Source: CAKSFT01 sp045603125
GTDB lineage: Bacteria; Bacillota; Clostridia; UBA1381
Assembly: GCA_045603125.1 (NCBI GenBank)
Contig: JAZULN010000105.1
Location: forward strand, 1-44,895
Direction of reading: 5' to 3'
DNA: 44,895 nucleotides
Positions 15,241 to 24,046 of this stretch are shown here, piece by piece. Both the position numbers and the translations under genes were made by a program. The notes beneath the pieces are model-generated. The model did not search any database and was not told the origin of the DNA. It saw only the letters and a program-made list of their open reading frames with translations. Position 1 is the first letter of the stretch. Every line of letters begins with the position of its first letter.

Positions 15241-16262
15241 GAAAGATTAAAATAAAACAAGGCACTCTTTCCTGGGAAAAACTAAGAGAGACAAGAATAG
15301 GGTCGAGTGAGATTTTTGATATTGTAAGATATTATGCAACGGACCGGGAACTCCAAAACGCCGGTATAAATGCGGAAAGGTTTAGAGAAGAAGAGCCATA
15401 CACCACTGCATGGGCTTTATATCATAAGCTTTTAGCAGACGGAATTTATCAAAAAGAAGCACTTGCACCTGAATTTGCAGAATACGGCCACGCAGTTGAG
15501 CCTTATGGGGTAAAGATTTTAAGTGAAAGCCGGTCGAAGAAAGTTATTGCCGGTGAAGTATATATAGACGACTTTCTCATCGCAAGCCTTGATGTTTCGG
15601 GGGTAGCTGAGGATATTGATATAAGACCCTTCGACTATGGAACCGGGACACCGAAATTAGGACAACGGTTTGTGTGTGAGCAAAAGACAATGACACCACA
15701 AAAGAGAAAAGGGGGAATCCCTTTTAAATATATAATTCAGGCACAGTATCAGATAGAAAAGACAAAGGCTGATTTTTACATACTGCAGATTATGACCCTA
15801 AAAGAGGACACGCCTTTTATAAGAGGTATGGTATGTCAGATGGGGAGAGCTAAAAGATTTAAATATCTTGACGATAATTTGTGCGTTGAGCATCATTACT
15901 TTAAAAACAATATCCATTTAGGACGGCTGATTGATGCGTGTATCGAGAGATTTTTAAAGGATGTTTCAAACCGAAACGAACCCCGTGCATTTATTGAGAA
16001 TGATTTACAGTCAAATATTATAAAAAGCATAAGATTAAACAGTAAGTTTGACTATTCAAAAAGAGTTCTATATGACCTTAGAAACTATGCACTTTTAAAG
16101 GAAAAAGAAAACAAGGCCATAGAGAGAAGAAAAAGAGAGCAGCAAAAGATTATAGACCTTGCAATGGAGAATAACTCTTGCAATTTCTATGACAATAACG
16201 GATTTCGGGCAAGCTTTTCAAAAAGCGGAAGTCTGTTATTAAAAGAACCGGAGGTGGGATGA
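15237..16262 (+). CDS. YqaJ-type viral exonuclease (PD-(D/E)XK)
   Basis: 341 residues. N-terminal RIGSSEI, then GHAVEPYG, LIASLDVSG and CEQKTM supply the E, D and ExK residues of the YqaJ/lambda-exonuclease fold. It should resect double-stranded DNA 5' to 3' to feed the RecT-like partner just upstream. Start and stop overlap both neighbours by 4 bp, so the three recombination genes form one coupled unit. The C-terminus is a lysine-rich helix. Confidence 0.82.
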   Translation: MRKIKIKQGTLSWEKLRETRIGSSEIFDIVRYYATDRELQNAGINAERFREEEPYTTAWALYHKLLADGIYQKEALAPEFAEYGHAVEPYGVKILSESRSKKVIAGEVYIDDFLIASLDVSGVAEDIDIRPFDYGTGTPKLGQRFVCEQKTMTPQKRKGGIPFKYIIQAQYQIEKTKADFYILQIMTLKEDTPFIRGMVCQMGRAKRFKYLDDNLCVEHHYFKNNIHLGRLIDACIERFLKDVSNRNEPRAFIENDLQSNIIKSIRLNSKFDYSKRVLYDLRNYALLKEKENKAIERRKREQQKIIDLAMENNSCNFYDNNGFRASFSKSGSLLLKEPEVG

Positions 16263-17830
16263 TGAAGTTATATCCTTACCAAGATAATGCATGCGACAAC
16301 GCAATAAAGATGCTTGATGAAAGAAAGAATACTTTGATTGTTGCCGGTACCGGTGCCGGGAAGACGATAATGATGGCGGCGACCATTGGAAAGTTCTTTA
16401 CCTTATTCAAAGCAAAGCACAAAAAGAATCCGCACGTTTTAGTGTTGGTGCACAGGACAGAAATCCACACGCAGAATCACTCAAAGTTTTCTCTTGTTTG
16501 CCCGGACATTCAGACGAGCGAGATTACATCGGCAAGAAAGAGCGTAAAAGGAAATATTCACTTTGGAATGGTGCAGACGGTATTAAACATTTTACCTGAT
16601 CTTGAGCGTGCCGGAAGTTATTTTGACCTGATAGTGATTGACGAGGCACATCACGCAAAAGCCTCGACTTATGAGACGATTATAGACTGGAACCTAAAAG
16701 GAAAACCAAATGCAGCACTGCTCGGTGTGACTGCAACCCCCAACAGAGGTGATAAGCTTCCGTTAGTACACTTATTTGATAACTTCTATCAGATAACAAC
16801 AAGATTTTTAATAGATAGTCATTATTTAGTTAGACCCACGTTTTTAGACCTGTCACCGGTATTTATCCGAGATGGTGAAGACGAAAAGGGGCATTTATCA
16901 AAACATCTGAGAAATGATGCAGAAGGTGATGAAGTTATAAGAAAACTTGTTGGGGACTACCTGAGGGCGAAAGAGCCGGGAAAGACTATAATATTTTGCC
17001 CGACACACGGGTTTTGTAAAAAAGTATATGGATACTTAAAGGCATTGGGACGGGATCCTGCGTATCTTGGACCAGGGATAGACGATAGTGAGCGAAGAAG
17101 AGAGCTTGAGAAATTTGAAAAAGGGGACTCTGAAGAGCTTATAAACGTAGACATCTGTACCGAAGGATATGACTATCCGCCTTTGAGAAACCTTGTAGAC
17201 TTTGACACAAACGGCACACACGGACAATGGGTTCAGAAGGTGGGAAGGGTTTTAAGGACTACACCCGGTAAAACCACCTGCACAGTAATAGACTTTGGCG
17301 GAAATATTTTCCTATACCCTGACGGAGTTGAGACCAGTGTAAACCTTGAGGGTGCAGTTAAAAAGAAGATGGGTGAGAGGTTGGTTGAGCGTGACTTGTT
17401 TCAAACAAAAGAAAGGGACACATCAGAGGTACTCTATCAATCAGACGACCAATATACACCATATCATCTTCCCGAAGGGTTTGAAACCTTAAACGATAAA
17501 GACTTTGGAATTGTATTTGTTGCTTGTGGTGAGTTTTCCGATGCTATAGTCATAGCAGAGGGAGACGGGTACAACCTATATACCGGTGACAAAAAGAGTC
17601 TTAAAAAGACATTTTCGGGCGAATTTTCCGACTGTATTGAAAAAGGCGTTGAGTATGTCGGGAATGTCAAAAAGACCGGGCGAGGAATAAGCAATATTCA
17701 GATTAAGATGTTATCCCCTGAATATCCGACATCTACCCTTGATTGGGATGGGGCAAACTGCCTTCTTTGTTGGAAAGCCTGGAAAGAGGTGATAGGATGC
17801 GAGAGTCGGTTGGTAAAATCCACAAAATAG
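16259..17830 (+). CDS. Superfamily 2 DEAD/DEAH-box helicase
   Basis: 523 residues. Walker A AGTGAGKT at 29-36, DEAH (IVIDEAHH) near 134, motif III-like GVTATPNRGD, and a C-terminal helicase lobe with VQKVGRVLRT (motif VI). Related phage helicases sit between recombination and replication genes and act on branched or stalled DNA. About 150 C-terminal residues are unassigned, ending in a Cys-containing stretch. Coupled to the exonuclease gene by ATGATGA overlap. Confidence 0.9.
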   Translation: MMKLYPYQDNACDNAIKMLDERKNTLIVAGTGAGKTIMMAATIGKFFTLFKAKHKKNPHVLVLVHRTEIHTQNHSKFSLVCPDIQTSEITSARKSVKGNIHFGMVQTVLNILPDLERAGSYFDLIVIDEAHHAKASTYETIIDWNLKGKPNAALLGVTATPNRGDKLPLVHLFDNFYQITTRFLIDSHYLVRPTFLDLSPVFIRDGEDEKGHLSKHLRNDAEGDEVIRKLVGDYLRAKEPGKTIIFCPTHGFCKKVYGYLKALGRDPAYLGPGIDDSERRRELEKFEKGDSEELINVDICTEGYDYPPLRNLVDFDTNGTHGQWVQKVGRVLRTTPGKTTCTVIDFGGNIFLYPDGVETSVNLEGAVKKKMGERLVERDLFQTKERDTSEVLYQSDDQYTPYHLPEGFETLNDKDFGIVFVACGEFSDAIVIAEGDGYNLYTGDKKSLKKTFSGEFSDCIEKGVEYVGNVKKTGRGISNIQIKMLSPEYPTSTLDWDGANCLLCWKAWKEVIGCESRLVKSTK

Positions 17831-18435
17831 TTGATAATGTTGCGGTGATATTTGCACCCTGTAGCCCATATACCATTGAACGACAGGAAATAAAGAATTG
17901 CCTTGTGACATTTGATGACGGAAGAACGATAAATGCCGAGCAGAGGAAGAAGGCACACGCCATTATAAGAGATATATCGTTATGGAATGGTGACTATCCT
18001 GAGTACATAAAGGAAGAAATGAAGTATGGATATATGGAAGTGACGGGCGAGAATTACTTTTCCCTTGCAGATTGTACCGTTACAACGGCAAGAGAGTTTA
18101 TAAATTACCTTATAGACTTTTGCTTTATGAATAACATTCCGACAAGAGATACAATGCTTAACCGAACAGACGACATAAGTCATTACTTATATTCGTGCCT
18201 TGCAAATAGGAAGTGTTGTATTTGTAACGAAAAGGCAGAAGTTCATCATGTGGAAGGGTCAAGGGTCGGAATGGGATTTTCAAGGCGAAAGATTGACAAC
18301 GAGGGCAGACGTGCCATAGCACTTTGCAGAAGGTGTCATTCTATAGCCCACATTGACGAGGTAGGATTTTTTGATAAATACCACGTTTACGGGATACCGC
18401 TTGATAAATATTTAATAAAGAGGTTGAAATTATGA
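17797..18435 (+). CDS. Putative HNH-type nuclease
   Basis: 212 residues. The C-terminal third has CCICNEKAEVHHVEG and CRRCHSIAH, the paired CxxC and HH pattern of the putative HNHc nuclease family found in Bacillota phages, often next to ssb and replication genes. The N-terminal part is family-specific. Probably a recombination or replication endonuclease. ATG 17797 is used (GAGGTG before it); the helicase end overlaps by 34 bp. Confidence 0.8.
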   Translation: MRESVGKIHKIVDNVAVIFAPCSPYTIERQEIKNCLVTFDDGRTINAEQRKKAHAIIRDISLWNGDYPEYIKEEMKYGYMEVTGENYFSLADCTVTTAREFINYLIDFCFMNNIPTRDTMLNRTDDISHYLYSCLANRKCCICNEKAEVHHVEGSRVGMGFSRRKIDNEGRRAIALCRRCHSIAHIDEVGFFDKYHVYGIPLDKYLIKRLKL

Positions 18436-18791
18436 TTACCGAATTAAAAGTAATAGAGATATTTAAAGAGCCTGTTAAACGGTCGGAGTTACCTATTATT
18501 TTCGGGTGTGGCGACCGTGAGGCAAGAAAGATACTTGCTCATTTGAGAGAAAAATATAACATTATAAATCTCTCTGATGGTAAAGGCTATATCTTAGCTG
18601 ACGATGAAACAGCCTTAAGGTATGCCTTTCAGGAAAGAAAGAGAGCAATTTCTGCATTTAAGAATGCATCAAGGATTATTGCAAGGTGTACTCCTTCCCG
18701 AGGTGGGAGAGAGGTTTTAGTAAGAAGTCACTATAGAAGATTAAATAAAAATACGGTTATAAAAGACCAAATAAGCTTGGAGGATATTTAA
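18432..18791 (+). CDS. Hypothetical winged-helix-like protein
   Basis: 119 residues. KVIEIFKEPVKRSELPIIF ... ARKILAHLREKYNIINLSDGKGYILAD reads as a winged helix with a beta hairpin wing; the C-terminus is basic. A DNA-binding role in replication control is plausible from context. Overlaps the previous gene by 4 bp. Confidence 0.6.
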   Translation: MITELKVIEIFKEPVKRSELPIIFGCGDREARKILAHLREKYNIINLSDGKGYILADDETALRYAFQERKRAISAFKNASRIIARCTPSRGGREVLVRSHYRRLNKNTVIKDQISLEDI

Positions 18792-18792
18792 A

Positions 18793-19029
18793 ATGGATAT
18801 TTTAATAGATTATGAAATTGTAGAAGAAATTGCGGTTATAGCGGAAAAGAAAACCAAAACCGGGAAAATAACCAAAGAAGTAAATCTTATTTCGTTTATG
18901 GGCAAAGAGCCTAAGTATGATATAAGAGTATGGAAATATGATGGCGAAGAAAAAAGGATGTTAAAGGGCATTTCCTTAAACAAAGAAGAGTGCGAAAAAT
19001 TAAAGGAAGTAATGAGGGATTTAAAATGA
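18793..19029 (+). CDS. Hypothetical protein upstream of ssb
   Basis: 78 residues, alternating beta-strands then a helix; KYDIRVWKYDGEEKRMLKGI resembles small seryl-tRNA-synthetase/PC4-like single-strand-binding folds annotated near phage ssb genes, but this is not certain. ATGA overlap with ssb shows coupling. Confidence 0.55.
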   Translation: MDILIDYEIVEEIAVIAEKKTKTGKITKEVNLISFMGKEPKYDIRVWKYDGEEKRMLKGISLNKEECEKLKEVMRDLK

Positions 19030-19436
19030 ACAAAGTTATATTGATGGGTCGGCTTACGGCTGACCCTGAACTAAGACAGACTACGCAAGGCACATCTGTT
19101 ACAAACATCACTTTAGCCGTTGACCGCAAGTACACAAAGGACGGAGAGAGACAAACCGACTTTATAAGGTGTACGGCATGGCGAAACACTGCAGAGTTTA
19201 TAGCTAAGTATTTTAAGAAAGGTCAGATGGCGGCAGTTATAGGAACTATAGAGACCAGGCAGTGGGAAGATAGTGAAGGAAAAAAGCAATACGGAACAGA
19301 TATTTTAATAGAGGATGTATATTTTACCGGTGCAAAGGGTGAGAGCAAAGAAGAATCACCAAAGGAGATAACTTCTTTTGATGACTTCCCGGGTGGATTT
19401 AATGCAGGGGATTTTAACCTGCCATTTGATAATTAA
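19026..19436 (+). CDS. ssb: Single-stranded DNA-binding protein
   Basis: 136 residues. OB-fold start MNKVILMGRLTADPELRQT, then FIRCTAWRNTAEFIAKYFKKG and the acidic tail ending DFNLPFDN, close to the DDDLPF-type tip that recruits partner proteins, though two residues follow the Phe. Coats phage single-stranded DNA. Start at ATG 19026 is the family start; GAGGG precedes it. Confidence 0.95.
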   Translation: MNKVILMGRLTADPELRQTTQGTSVTNITLAVDRKYTKDGERQTDFIRCTAWRNTAEFIAKYFKKGQMAAVIGTIETRQWEDSEGKKQYGTDILIEDVYFTGAKGESKEESPKEITSFDDFPGGFNAGDFNLPFDN

Positions 19437-19454
19437 GAAAAGGAGAGAACTTGC

Positions 19455-20225
19455 ATGAGAGACGGGATTGAATACTTTCCCTTTGATGTGCAGGTCGATG
19501 ATAAATTTGAACTGATTGAAGCTGAATTTGGGTTGACAGGATTTGCAGTAGTCGTCAAACTCTTTCAAAAGATATATGGGGGGTTTGGTTACTACTGTGA
19601 ATGGACAAACGATGTTGCATTACTGTTTGGGCGGAAAAATGGCCTTGGTGGTAATGTCGTGTCTGAAATAGTGAGAGCATCAATCAAAAGAGGTATTTTT
19701 GACGAAGATTTATATGACAAGTACTGTATTCTGACATCTAAAGGAATACAGAGACGGTACTTTGAGGCAGTCAACCGCCGTAAAAAAATTAAGGTCAAAA
19801 AACAATACCTCTTGGTTCAACTCGACCAAAATTCAAAGGATGTATACATTTTTGAAGAAAATGTTGACATTTTTTATAAAAATGCAGACATTTTAAAACA
19901 AAGTAAAGTAAAGGAAAGTAAAATATATTCGGAAAAGCCTTCCGAAACACCCGCACCTACAAGACATAAATATGGTGAATATAAAAATGTACTTCTAAGT
20001 AACGAAGAATTAGGGAAATTAAAAATCGAGTTTCCCGATGACTATGAAAAGAGAATTGAGAATTTAAGTGAATACATAGCATCAAGCGGAAAGAAGTATA
20101 AAAGTCACCTTGCTACAATAAGGAAATGGGCGAAGAGTGATTTTGTTGTCAAACAAGGAAATATTAAACCAGAAGAAAGCGGAAGATATGCCGATTTAGA
20201 AGATTTAACAAGGAGTAGAATATGA
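19455..20225 (+). CDS. Lin1244/Lin1753-type replication-associated protein
   Basis: 256 residues. The N-terminus GIEYFPFDVQVDDKFELIEAEFGLTGFAVVVKL (pieces) is characteristic of the Lin1244/Lin1753 N-terminal domain, a winged helix found in phage replication proteins. The C-terminus (KYKSHLATIRKWAKSDF) resembles the DnaD-like tail that helps load replicative helicase. Likely the phage replisome organiser; no DnaC-like ATPase gene follows, so a host loader may be used. Confidence 0.8.
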   Translation: MRDGIEYFPFDVQVDDKFELIEAEFGLTGFAVVVKLFQKIYGGFGYYCEWTNDVALLFGRKNGLGGNVVSEIVRASIKRGIFDEDLYDKYCILTSKGIQRRYFEAVNRRKKIKVKKQYLLVQLDQNSKDVYIFEENVDIFYKNADILKQSKVKESKIYSEKPSETPAPTRHKYGEYKNVLLSNEELGKLKIEFPDDYEKRIENLSEYIASSGKKYKSHLATIRKWAKSDFVVKQGNIKPEESGRYADLEDLTRSRI

Positions 20226-20578
20226 GATATCAAATTATAATAGACGGAATACCGCCATCAAATAATAAATATATGGGAAAGACCTATCATTTTGAACAGT
20301 ACCAGGAAAAGAAGAGAGAATGGCATCTAAGAGTTAAGGCGGCAATCAAAGAGAGATTAAAGACACCGTTTGAAAGAGCTGTTGTAAAGCTTACATATCA
20401 TTTCAGAGACAGGATCAGGCGTGACCCGGACAACTATAGTGGTAAATTTATTTTAGATGCCCTGGTAAAGGAAGGGATTATAAAAGACGATAGTTTTAAC
20501 TGTGTAACCCTTATATTGGAACAGGGGGAACCAAACTCTAAAAGACCTAATGTAGAGGTGGAGGTGGTTGAGTTATGA
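20222..20578 (+). CDS. rusA: RusA-family Holliday junction resolvase
   Basis: 118 residues. RusA signature RRDPDNYSGKFILDALVKEGIIKDD with the catalytic aspartates. Cuts four-way junctions formed during phage recombination and replication so the DNA can be packaged. Coupled to both neighbours by 4-bp overlaps. Confidence 0.93.
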   Translation: MRYQIIIDGIPPSNNKYMGKTYHFEQYQEKKREWHLRVKAAIKERLKTPFERAVVKLTYHFRDRIRRDPDNYSGKFILDALVKEGIIKDDSFNCVTLILEQGEPNSKRPNVEVEVVEL

Positions 20579-20886
20579 GTAAAATGCCACCGCACCTAAG
20601 ACGGTTAAAAGCAGAACGAAAGAGAGTCCGGGAAGATGAGAAGTTAAAAATGGATGCTGCCAAAGTCTGTATGGATGTTTTAAGTGTAGTTCCGGTGTAT
20701 GTACTTTTGGAGAAGTACGGATGGAAAAATAAAAGGCTTAGTGAGTTTATTTCGAGGTATGCCAAAGTGATGCTTGATGTGAATAAGGGTAAGGTCACAA
20801 CCCGGGCATTGGCAGAGGAGATTTTAAGCCAGGCGAATATCAAGTATGATGACGGGGACTGGTATAATGTGAGGAAAGGAAGATGA
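20575..20886 (+). CDS. Hypothetical phage protein downstream of rusA
   Basis: 103 residues, basic N-terminus (PPHLRRLKAERKRVRE) then a helical domain. A recurring type of small protein after rusA in Bacillota phages with unknown role. Its start overlaps the rusA stop. Confidence 0.65.
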   Translation: MSKMPPHLRRLKAERKRVREDEKLKMDAAKVCMDVLSVVPVYVLLEKYGWKNKRLSEFISRYAKVMLDVNKGKVTTRALAEEILSQANIKYDDGDWYNVRKGR

Positions 20887-20895
20887 TGGGAAAGA

Positions 20896-21828
20896 ATGGC
20901 TGAAATTGGGTTGATAGATGTTGATGGACATAACTTTCCCAATATTCCACTAATGAAAATATCTGCATGGCATAAATCACAAGGGGACAATGTGGAATGG
21001 TATGACCCTATGTTTTCAGGGCACAAAGACAAGGTTTATATGTCAAAGGTGTTTGGTTTTACACCGGATTATCAATATGCTGTTGATGCTGACGAGATAA
21101 TAAAAGGCGGTAGTGGATATTGCATCAAAGTAGTTAACGGCAAAGAGATTTACGACAAAAAACTTGACGTAGAACTAACAACAGAAATTGAACACATATA
21201 TCCTGATTATTCCCTATACAACATAACAGACACAGCCTACGGATTTTTAACAAGGGGATGTCCGAGAGGATGTAGTTTCTGCCACGTTGAAGCAAAAGAG
21301 GGTAGCCGGTCAATTAAAGTTGCTGATTTATCAGAGTTTTGGAGAGGGCAAAAAAATATAGTTTTGTGCGACCCCAATATACTTGCGTGCAAAGAATGGA
21401 AAGGGTTATTGCAACAGTTAATTGATAGCAAGGCGTGGATAGACATCAATCAAGGCTTGGATATTCGCCTTATTACAGAAGAAAAAGCACAAATGCTAAA
21501 ACGAATCAAGGTGAAAAGTTTTCATTTCGCATGGGACAGATACGAAGATAAAAAAATAGTTTTGCCAAAGTTCGAGATGTTTAAAAACATAACAGGCATA
21601 AATGAAAGGAAATTAGGTGTGTATGTGCTTTGCAATTTTGACACAAATATTGAACAAGACCTTGAAAGGATATACATATTACGTGATTTAGGCTATACGC
21701 CATATGTGATGATTTACAACAAGAAAAATGCATCAGAAAAAGTTTGCCTTTTGCAGAGGTGGTGCAACAATAGGATTATTTTTAGAACTGTTCCGAGGTT
21801 CGAAGAGTATGATAGAAAAAAAGGATGA
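20896..21828 (+). CDS. Phage-encoded radical SAM protein
   Basis: 310 residues. CxxxCxxC iron-sulfur motif CPRGCSFC (Cys122, 126, 129) within FLTRGCPRGCSFCHVE, preceded by an N-terminal region that looks like a degenerate B12-binding/Rossmann domain (GLIDVDGHNFPNIPLMKIS). The partial TIM barrel includes DINQGLDIRLI. It should generate a 5'-deoxyadenosyl radical; the substrate is unknown. It opens the accessory cassette after the replication genes. The RBS is weak. Confidence 0.88.
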   Translation: MAEIGLIDVDGHNFPNIPLMKISAWHKSQGDNVEWYDPMFSGHKDKVYMSKVFGFTPDYQYAVDADEIIKGGSGYCIKVVNGKEIYDKKLDVELTTEIEHIYPDYSLYNITDTAYGFLTRGCPRGCSFCHVEAKEGSRSIKVADLSEFWRGQKNIVLCDPNILACKEWKGLLQQLIDSKAWIDINQGLDIRLITEEKAQMLKRIKVKSFHFAWDRYEDKKIVLPKFEMFKNITGINERKLGVYVLCNFDTNIEQDLERIYILRDLGYTPYVMIYNKKNASEKVCLLQRWCNNRIIFRTVPRFEEYDRKKG

Positions 21829-21848
21829 AGAAAGGAAGATGAGGGGAA

Positions 21849-22025
21849 ATGAAAGCAAAGAAATGTGTTTGTGGCGGTAAAGGTATTTTGAAAAAGTTTC
21901 CGTTTGGATATGTTATTGAGTGTAACAAAAACGGACATATCCATAACACAGGGTTTTGCGAAACAGCAAAACAGGCTTATGACAAATGGAACGACCACTC
22001 AACCGAGAAAGGCGGTGCTGAATAA
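21849..22025 (+). CDS. Small Cys-rich Lar-like protein
   Basis: 58 residues. KKCVCGGKGIL...YVIECNKNGHIHNTGFCETAKQAYDKWN has the Cys pattern and A-xxxWN ending of the Lar restriction-alleviation family of small zinc-ribbon proteins. It may counter host restriction, inferred from similarity by eye only. Ends EKGGAE at the recurrent AAAGGCGGTG junction; one-base overlap with the next gene. Confidence 0.65.
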   Translation: MKAKKCVCGGKGILKKFPFGYVIECNKNGHIHNTGFCETAKQAYDKWNDHSTEKGGAE

Positions 22026-22249
22026 TGAAACTAATATCACTACTTAAAATCATGGACGAAGATGACGAAATAGAGGTTTCCGACGAAAATGCACCGATAG
22101 ATGAAATGGTTTTGTTTAAAGGAACTGTGGCAGATTGTAAACGGCAGGGGTATTTTAGAAACGGCGTTTTAACAGCATTGTTTGCAGAGGGGGATTGTCT
22201 CTATGTGGCGGTGAATATTGAATATCAAAAAAAGAGAAAGAGGTGTTAA
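22025..22249 (+). CDS. Small hypothetical accessory protein
   Basis: 74 residues. An acidic beta-rich pattern (LLKIMDEDDEIEVSDENAPIDEMVLFKGTVADCK, in pieces) met often in phage accessory cassettes. Function unknown. Confidence 0.65.
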   Translation: MKLISLLKIMDEDDEIEVSDENAPIDEMVLFKGTVADCKRQGYFRNGVLTALFAEGDCLYVAVNIEYQKKRKRC

Positions 22250-22252
22250 GGA

Positions 22253-22525
22253 ATGAAGAAGAAAGAACTTGCTGATTTAGCACTTAGATTATTCGGAAAT
22301 ATCGACCAAGCAGAGCAATTTAATGTAAATGAATTGTTTTATCATTGCGACAATAAATTTCTTTTGGAAACCATAGCAAACCTTGCGGAATCAGTAAAAG
22401 AAAATGTTGCTGAAAGAGGTAAAAGATTTTCTACAAGAAGCGAAAATGTTGGTGTGGACGATGAAGAACTTGAGGAAATATTTGCACTTGTAGAAAAAGC
22501 ATTGAAAGGCGGTAGGAAGGAATGA
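22253..22525 (+). CDS. Small hypothetical accessory protein
   Basis: 90 residues, mostly helical and acidic, ending ALKGGRKE at a copy of the recurrent AAAGGCGGT junction sequence. ATGA overlap with the next gene. Function unknown. Confidence 0.6.
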   Translation: MKKKELADLALRLFGNIDQAEQFNVNELFYHCDNKFLLETIANLAESVKENVAERGKRFSTRSENVGVDDEELEEIFALVEKALKGGRKE

Positions 22526-22674
22526 GCGGAATTTACACAGTTTTGTTTGCTATGTATTTTTTAATTCTTGCGGTAAACATCAAAAATGAAAAAGAATTTG
22601 CAAACCTTATAAGAGGATTGTTGCTTATTATTTCTTTTGTGATTTTAATTACATCAATTCCTTTGCAAATTTAG
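22522..22674 (+). CDS. Small two-helix membrane protein
   Basis: 50 residues, too short for usual cut-offs: hydrophobic helix (about 4-18, YTVLFAMYFLILAV), a short charged loop KNEKEF, and a second hydrophobic helix (about 30-48). ATG 22522 has GGAAGG upstream. It could be a membrane-active phage accessory peptide; function unknown. Confidence 0.6.
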   Translation: MSGIYTVLFAMYFLILAVNIKNEKEFANLIRGLLLIISFVILITSIPLQI

Positions 22675-22696
22675 TTGTGAAAGGCGGTGCGGAGGA

Positions 22697-23164
22697 ATGA
22701 GTGAAAAAAGTGATGTAATATATACACCTGTATATAGAGGGGATAGATACCTTTACCACGAATGCAGTGAATGTAACTATCAAGTTAGAATACAGGAAAC
22801 ATTAACCCCATTATATTTTGGAGAAAGTTTTAAGTTTTGTCCTAATTGCGGTAATGCTGTCATACGCTTTGCAAATCTCCCTAAATTTATTGAGGATTTT
22901 AACTATGCAGTATTTGAAAAGCTTGATGAGTTTTCGAAAGAATTTAGAGATAAAGTTGATTATTATTGCAGAGTAACGCTTACAAAAGAAGAGTTTGAAG
23001 AAATTACCGATAAATGCAGATTTGCCTTAGAACTTAGTAAAAATGGCGGAAGAAATGTTACTGAAGCTGTAAAAATGGTGGGACAAAGAAGCCTGAAAAA
23101 ATGGAGTCATTGGGATATAAAGAAACTTATTGAAAGAGTGAAAGGCAGTGAATCTGATGTTTGA
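22697..23164 (+). CDS. Zinc-ribbon hypothetical protein
   Basis: 155 residues. N-terminal four-cysteine ribbon (CSEC ... CPNC) and a helical C-terminus (FEKLDEFSKEFRDKVDYYC). Ends near VKGSESDV at a variant (AAAGGCAGTG) of the recurring junction. RBS GGAGG. Function unknown. Confidence 0.65.
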   Translation: MSEKSDVIYTPVYRGDRYLYHECSECNYQVRIQETLTPLYFGESFKFCPNCGNAVIRFANLPKFIEDFNYAVFEKLDEFSKEFRDKVDYYCRVTLTKEEFEEITDKCRFALELSKNGGRNVTEAVKMVGQRSLKKWSHWDIKKLIERVKGSESDV

Positions 23165-23555
23165 TTGTGAAGTGACAGATTTTACGACCAATGGGGAGTG
23201 TTCCGGTTGCGGTCAATGTTGCAGTAACTGTTTACCGTTATCAGATAAAGAGGTTAGCCGGATAAAGGCATACATAAAAAAGCACGATATAAAAGAGCAA
23301 AGGCACAATTTTATGGTCGGTGTTGATATGACTTGCCCTTTTCGTGATGACGTAGGTGGTAAATGTCTGATTTATGAAATCCGACCTGAGATATGCAGAC
23401 AGTTTATGTGCAACCACACAAAAGAGGATATTATGGCTTGGAAATTAGACTTTCATAAAAGGTTCAGACCTGTATTTATGAGGAGTGAATTTTACGGCAA
23501 TACAGAGGATGTTGATTTATTTATGCAAGTATTGAAAGGCGGTGGAATGGTATGA
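23157..23555 (+). CDS. YkgJ-family cysteine-cluster protein
   Basis: 132 residues. CSGCGQCCSNC, CPF, CLIYEIRPEICRQFMC match the YkgJ family, thought to bind zinc or an iron-sulfur cluster. The biochemical role is unknown; phage copies are found in accessory regions. ATG 23157 is preferred to GTG 23148 because AAAGGCAG is spaced 8 nt before it; it overlaps the previous gene by 8 bp. Confidence 0.82.
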   Translation: MFDCEVTDFTTNGECSGCGQCCSNCLPLSDKEVSRIKAYIKKHDIKEQRHNFMVGVDMTCPFRDDVGGKCLIYEIRPEICRQFMCNHTKEDIMAWKLDFHKRFRPVFMRSEFYGNTEDVDLFMQVLKGGGMV

Positions 23556-24046
23556 AATCAGTATTGATAAGTATACAGCCGAAATGGTGTGAACTAATTG
23601 CAAATCGCAAAAAGACGGTTGAGGTGCGGAAAACAAGACCGAAGATAGATGTACCGTTTAAGTGTTATATCTATATGACAAAAGCATACGACACTATATT
23701 TGGGAAGGGCAAGCCCAAAAGGGTGTGTATTGGCGGTGGTAAAGTGATAGGCGAGTTTATATGCGATTCCATTATCGCTGATAAATCTTTTGGACATAAT
23801 GCACTATTTAAAACATCAGCTTGTATGAGTGATGCGGACATTTCTGCTTATTGTTTAAATGATGAAATGTACGGTTGGCATATATCCGACCTTGTAATCT
23901 ATGACAAGCCGAGAGAGTTGAGCGAGTTTAGATATTACAATCCTATTGTTAAACTTGAAGGCGGTTATCCTATACCAATACACGAAATAGAAAGACCGCC
24001 CCAAAGTTGGTGCTATGTGGAAACGGATGGTGGTTCTAATGCGTGA
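23552..24046 (+). CDS. ASCH-domain protein
   Basis: 164 residues. ISIQPKWCELIANRKKTVEVRKTRP carries the ASCH motif (GxKxxExR-like NRKKTVEVR), a PUA-like beta-barrel fold able to bind RNA or act as an N4-acetylcytidine amidohydrolase in some relatives. Phage copies are common; the target is unknown. The gene follows a copy of the AAAGGCGGTG junction and overlaps the YkgJ stop. Confidence 0.78.
   Translation: MKSVLISIQPKWCELIANRKKTVEVRKTRPKIDVPFKCYIYMTKAYDTIFGKGKPKRVCIGGGKVIGEFICDSIIADKSFGHNALFKTSACMSDADISAYCLNDEMYGWHISDLVIYDKPRELSEFRYYNPIVKLEGGYPIPIHEIERPPQSWCYVETDGGSNA

Noticed and set aside
20547..21032. 161-residue minus-strand ORF over rusA and the following genes
   Set aside because: It runs antisense to tightly coupled plus-strand genes with clear families, and has no RBS or promoter of its own.
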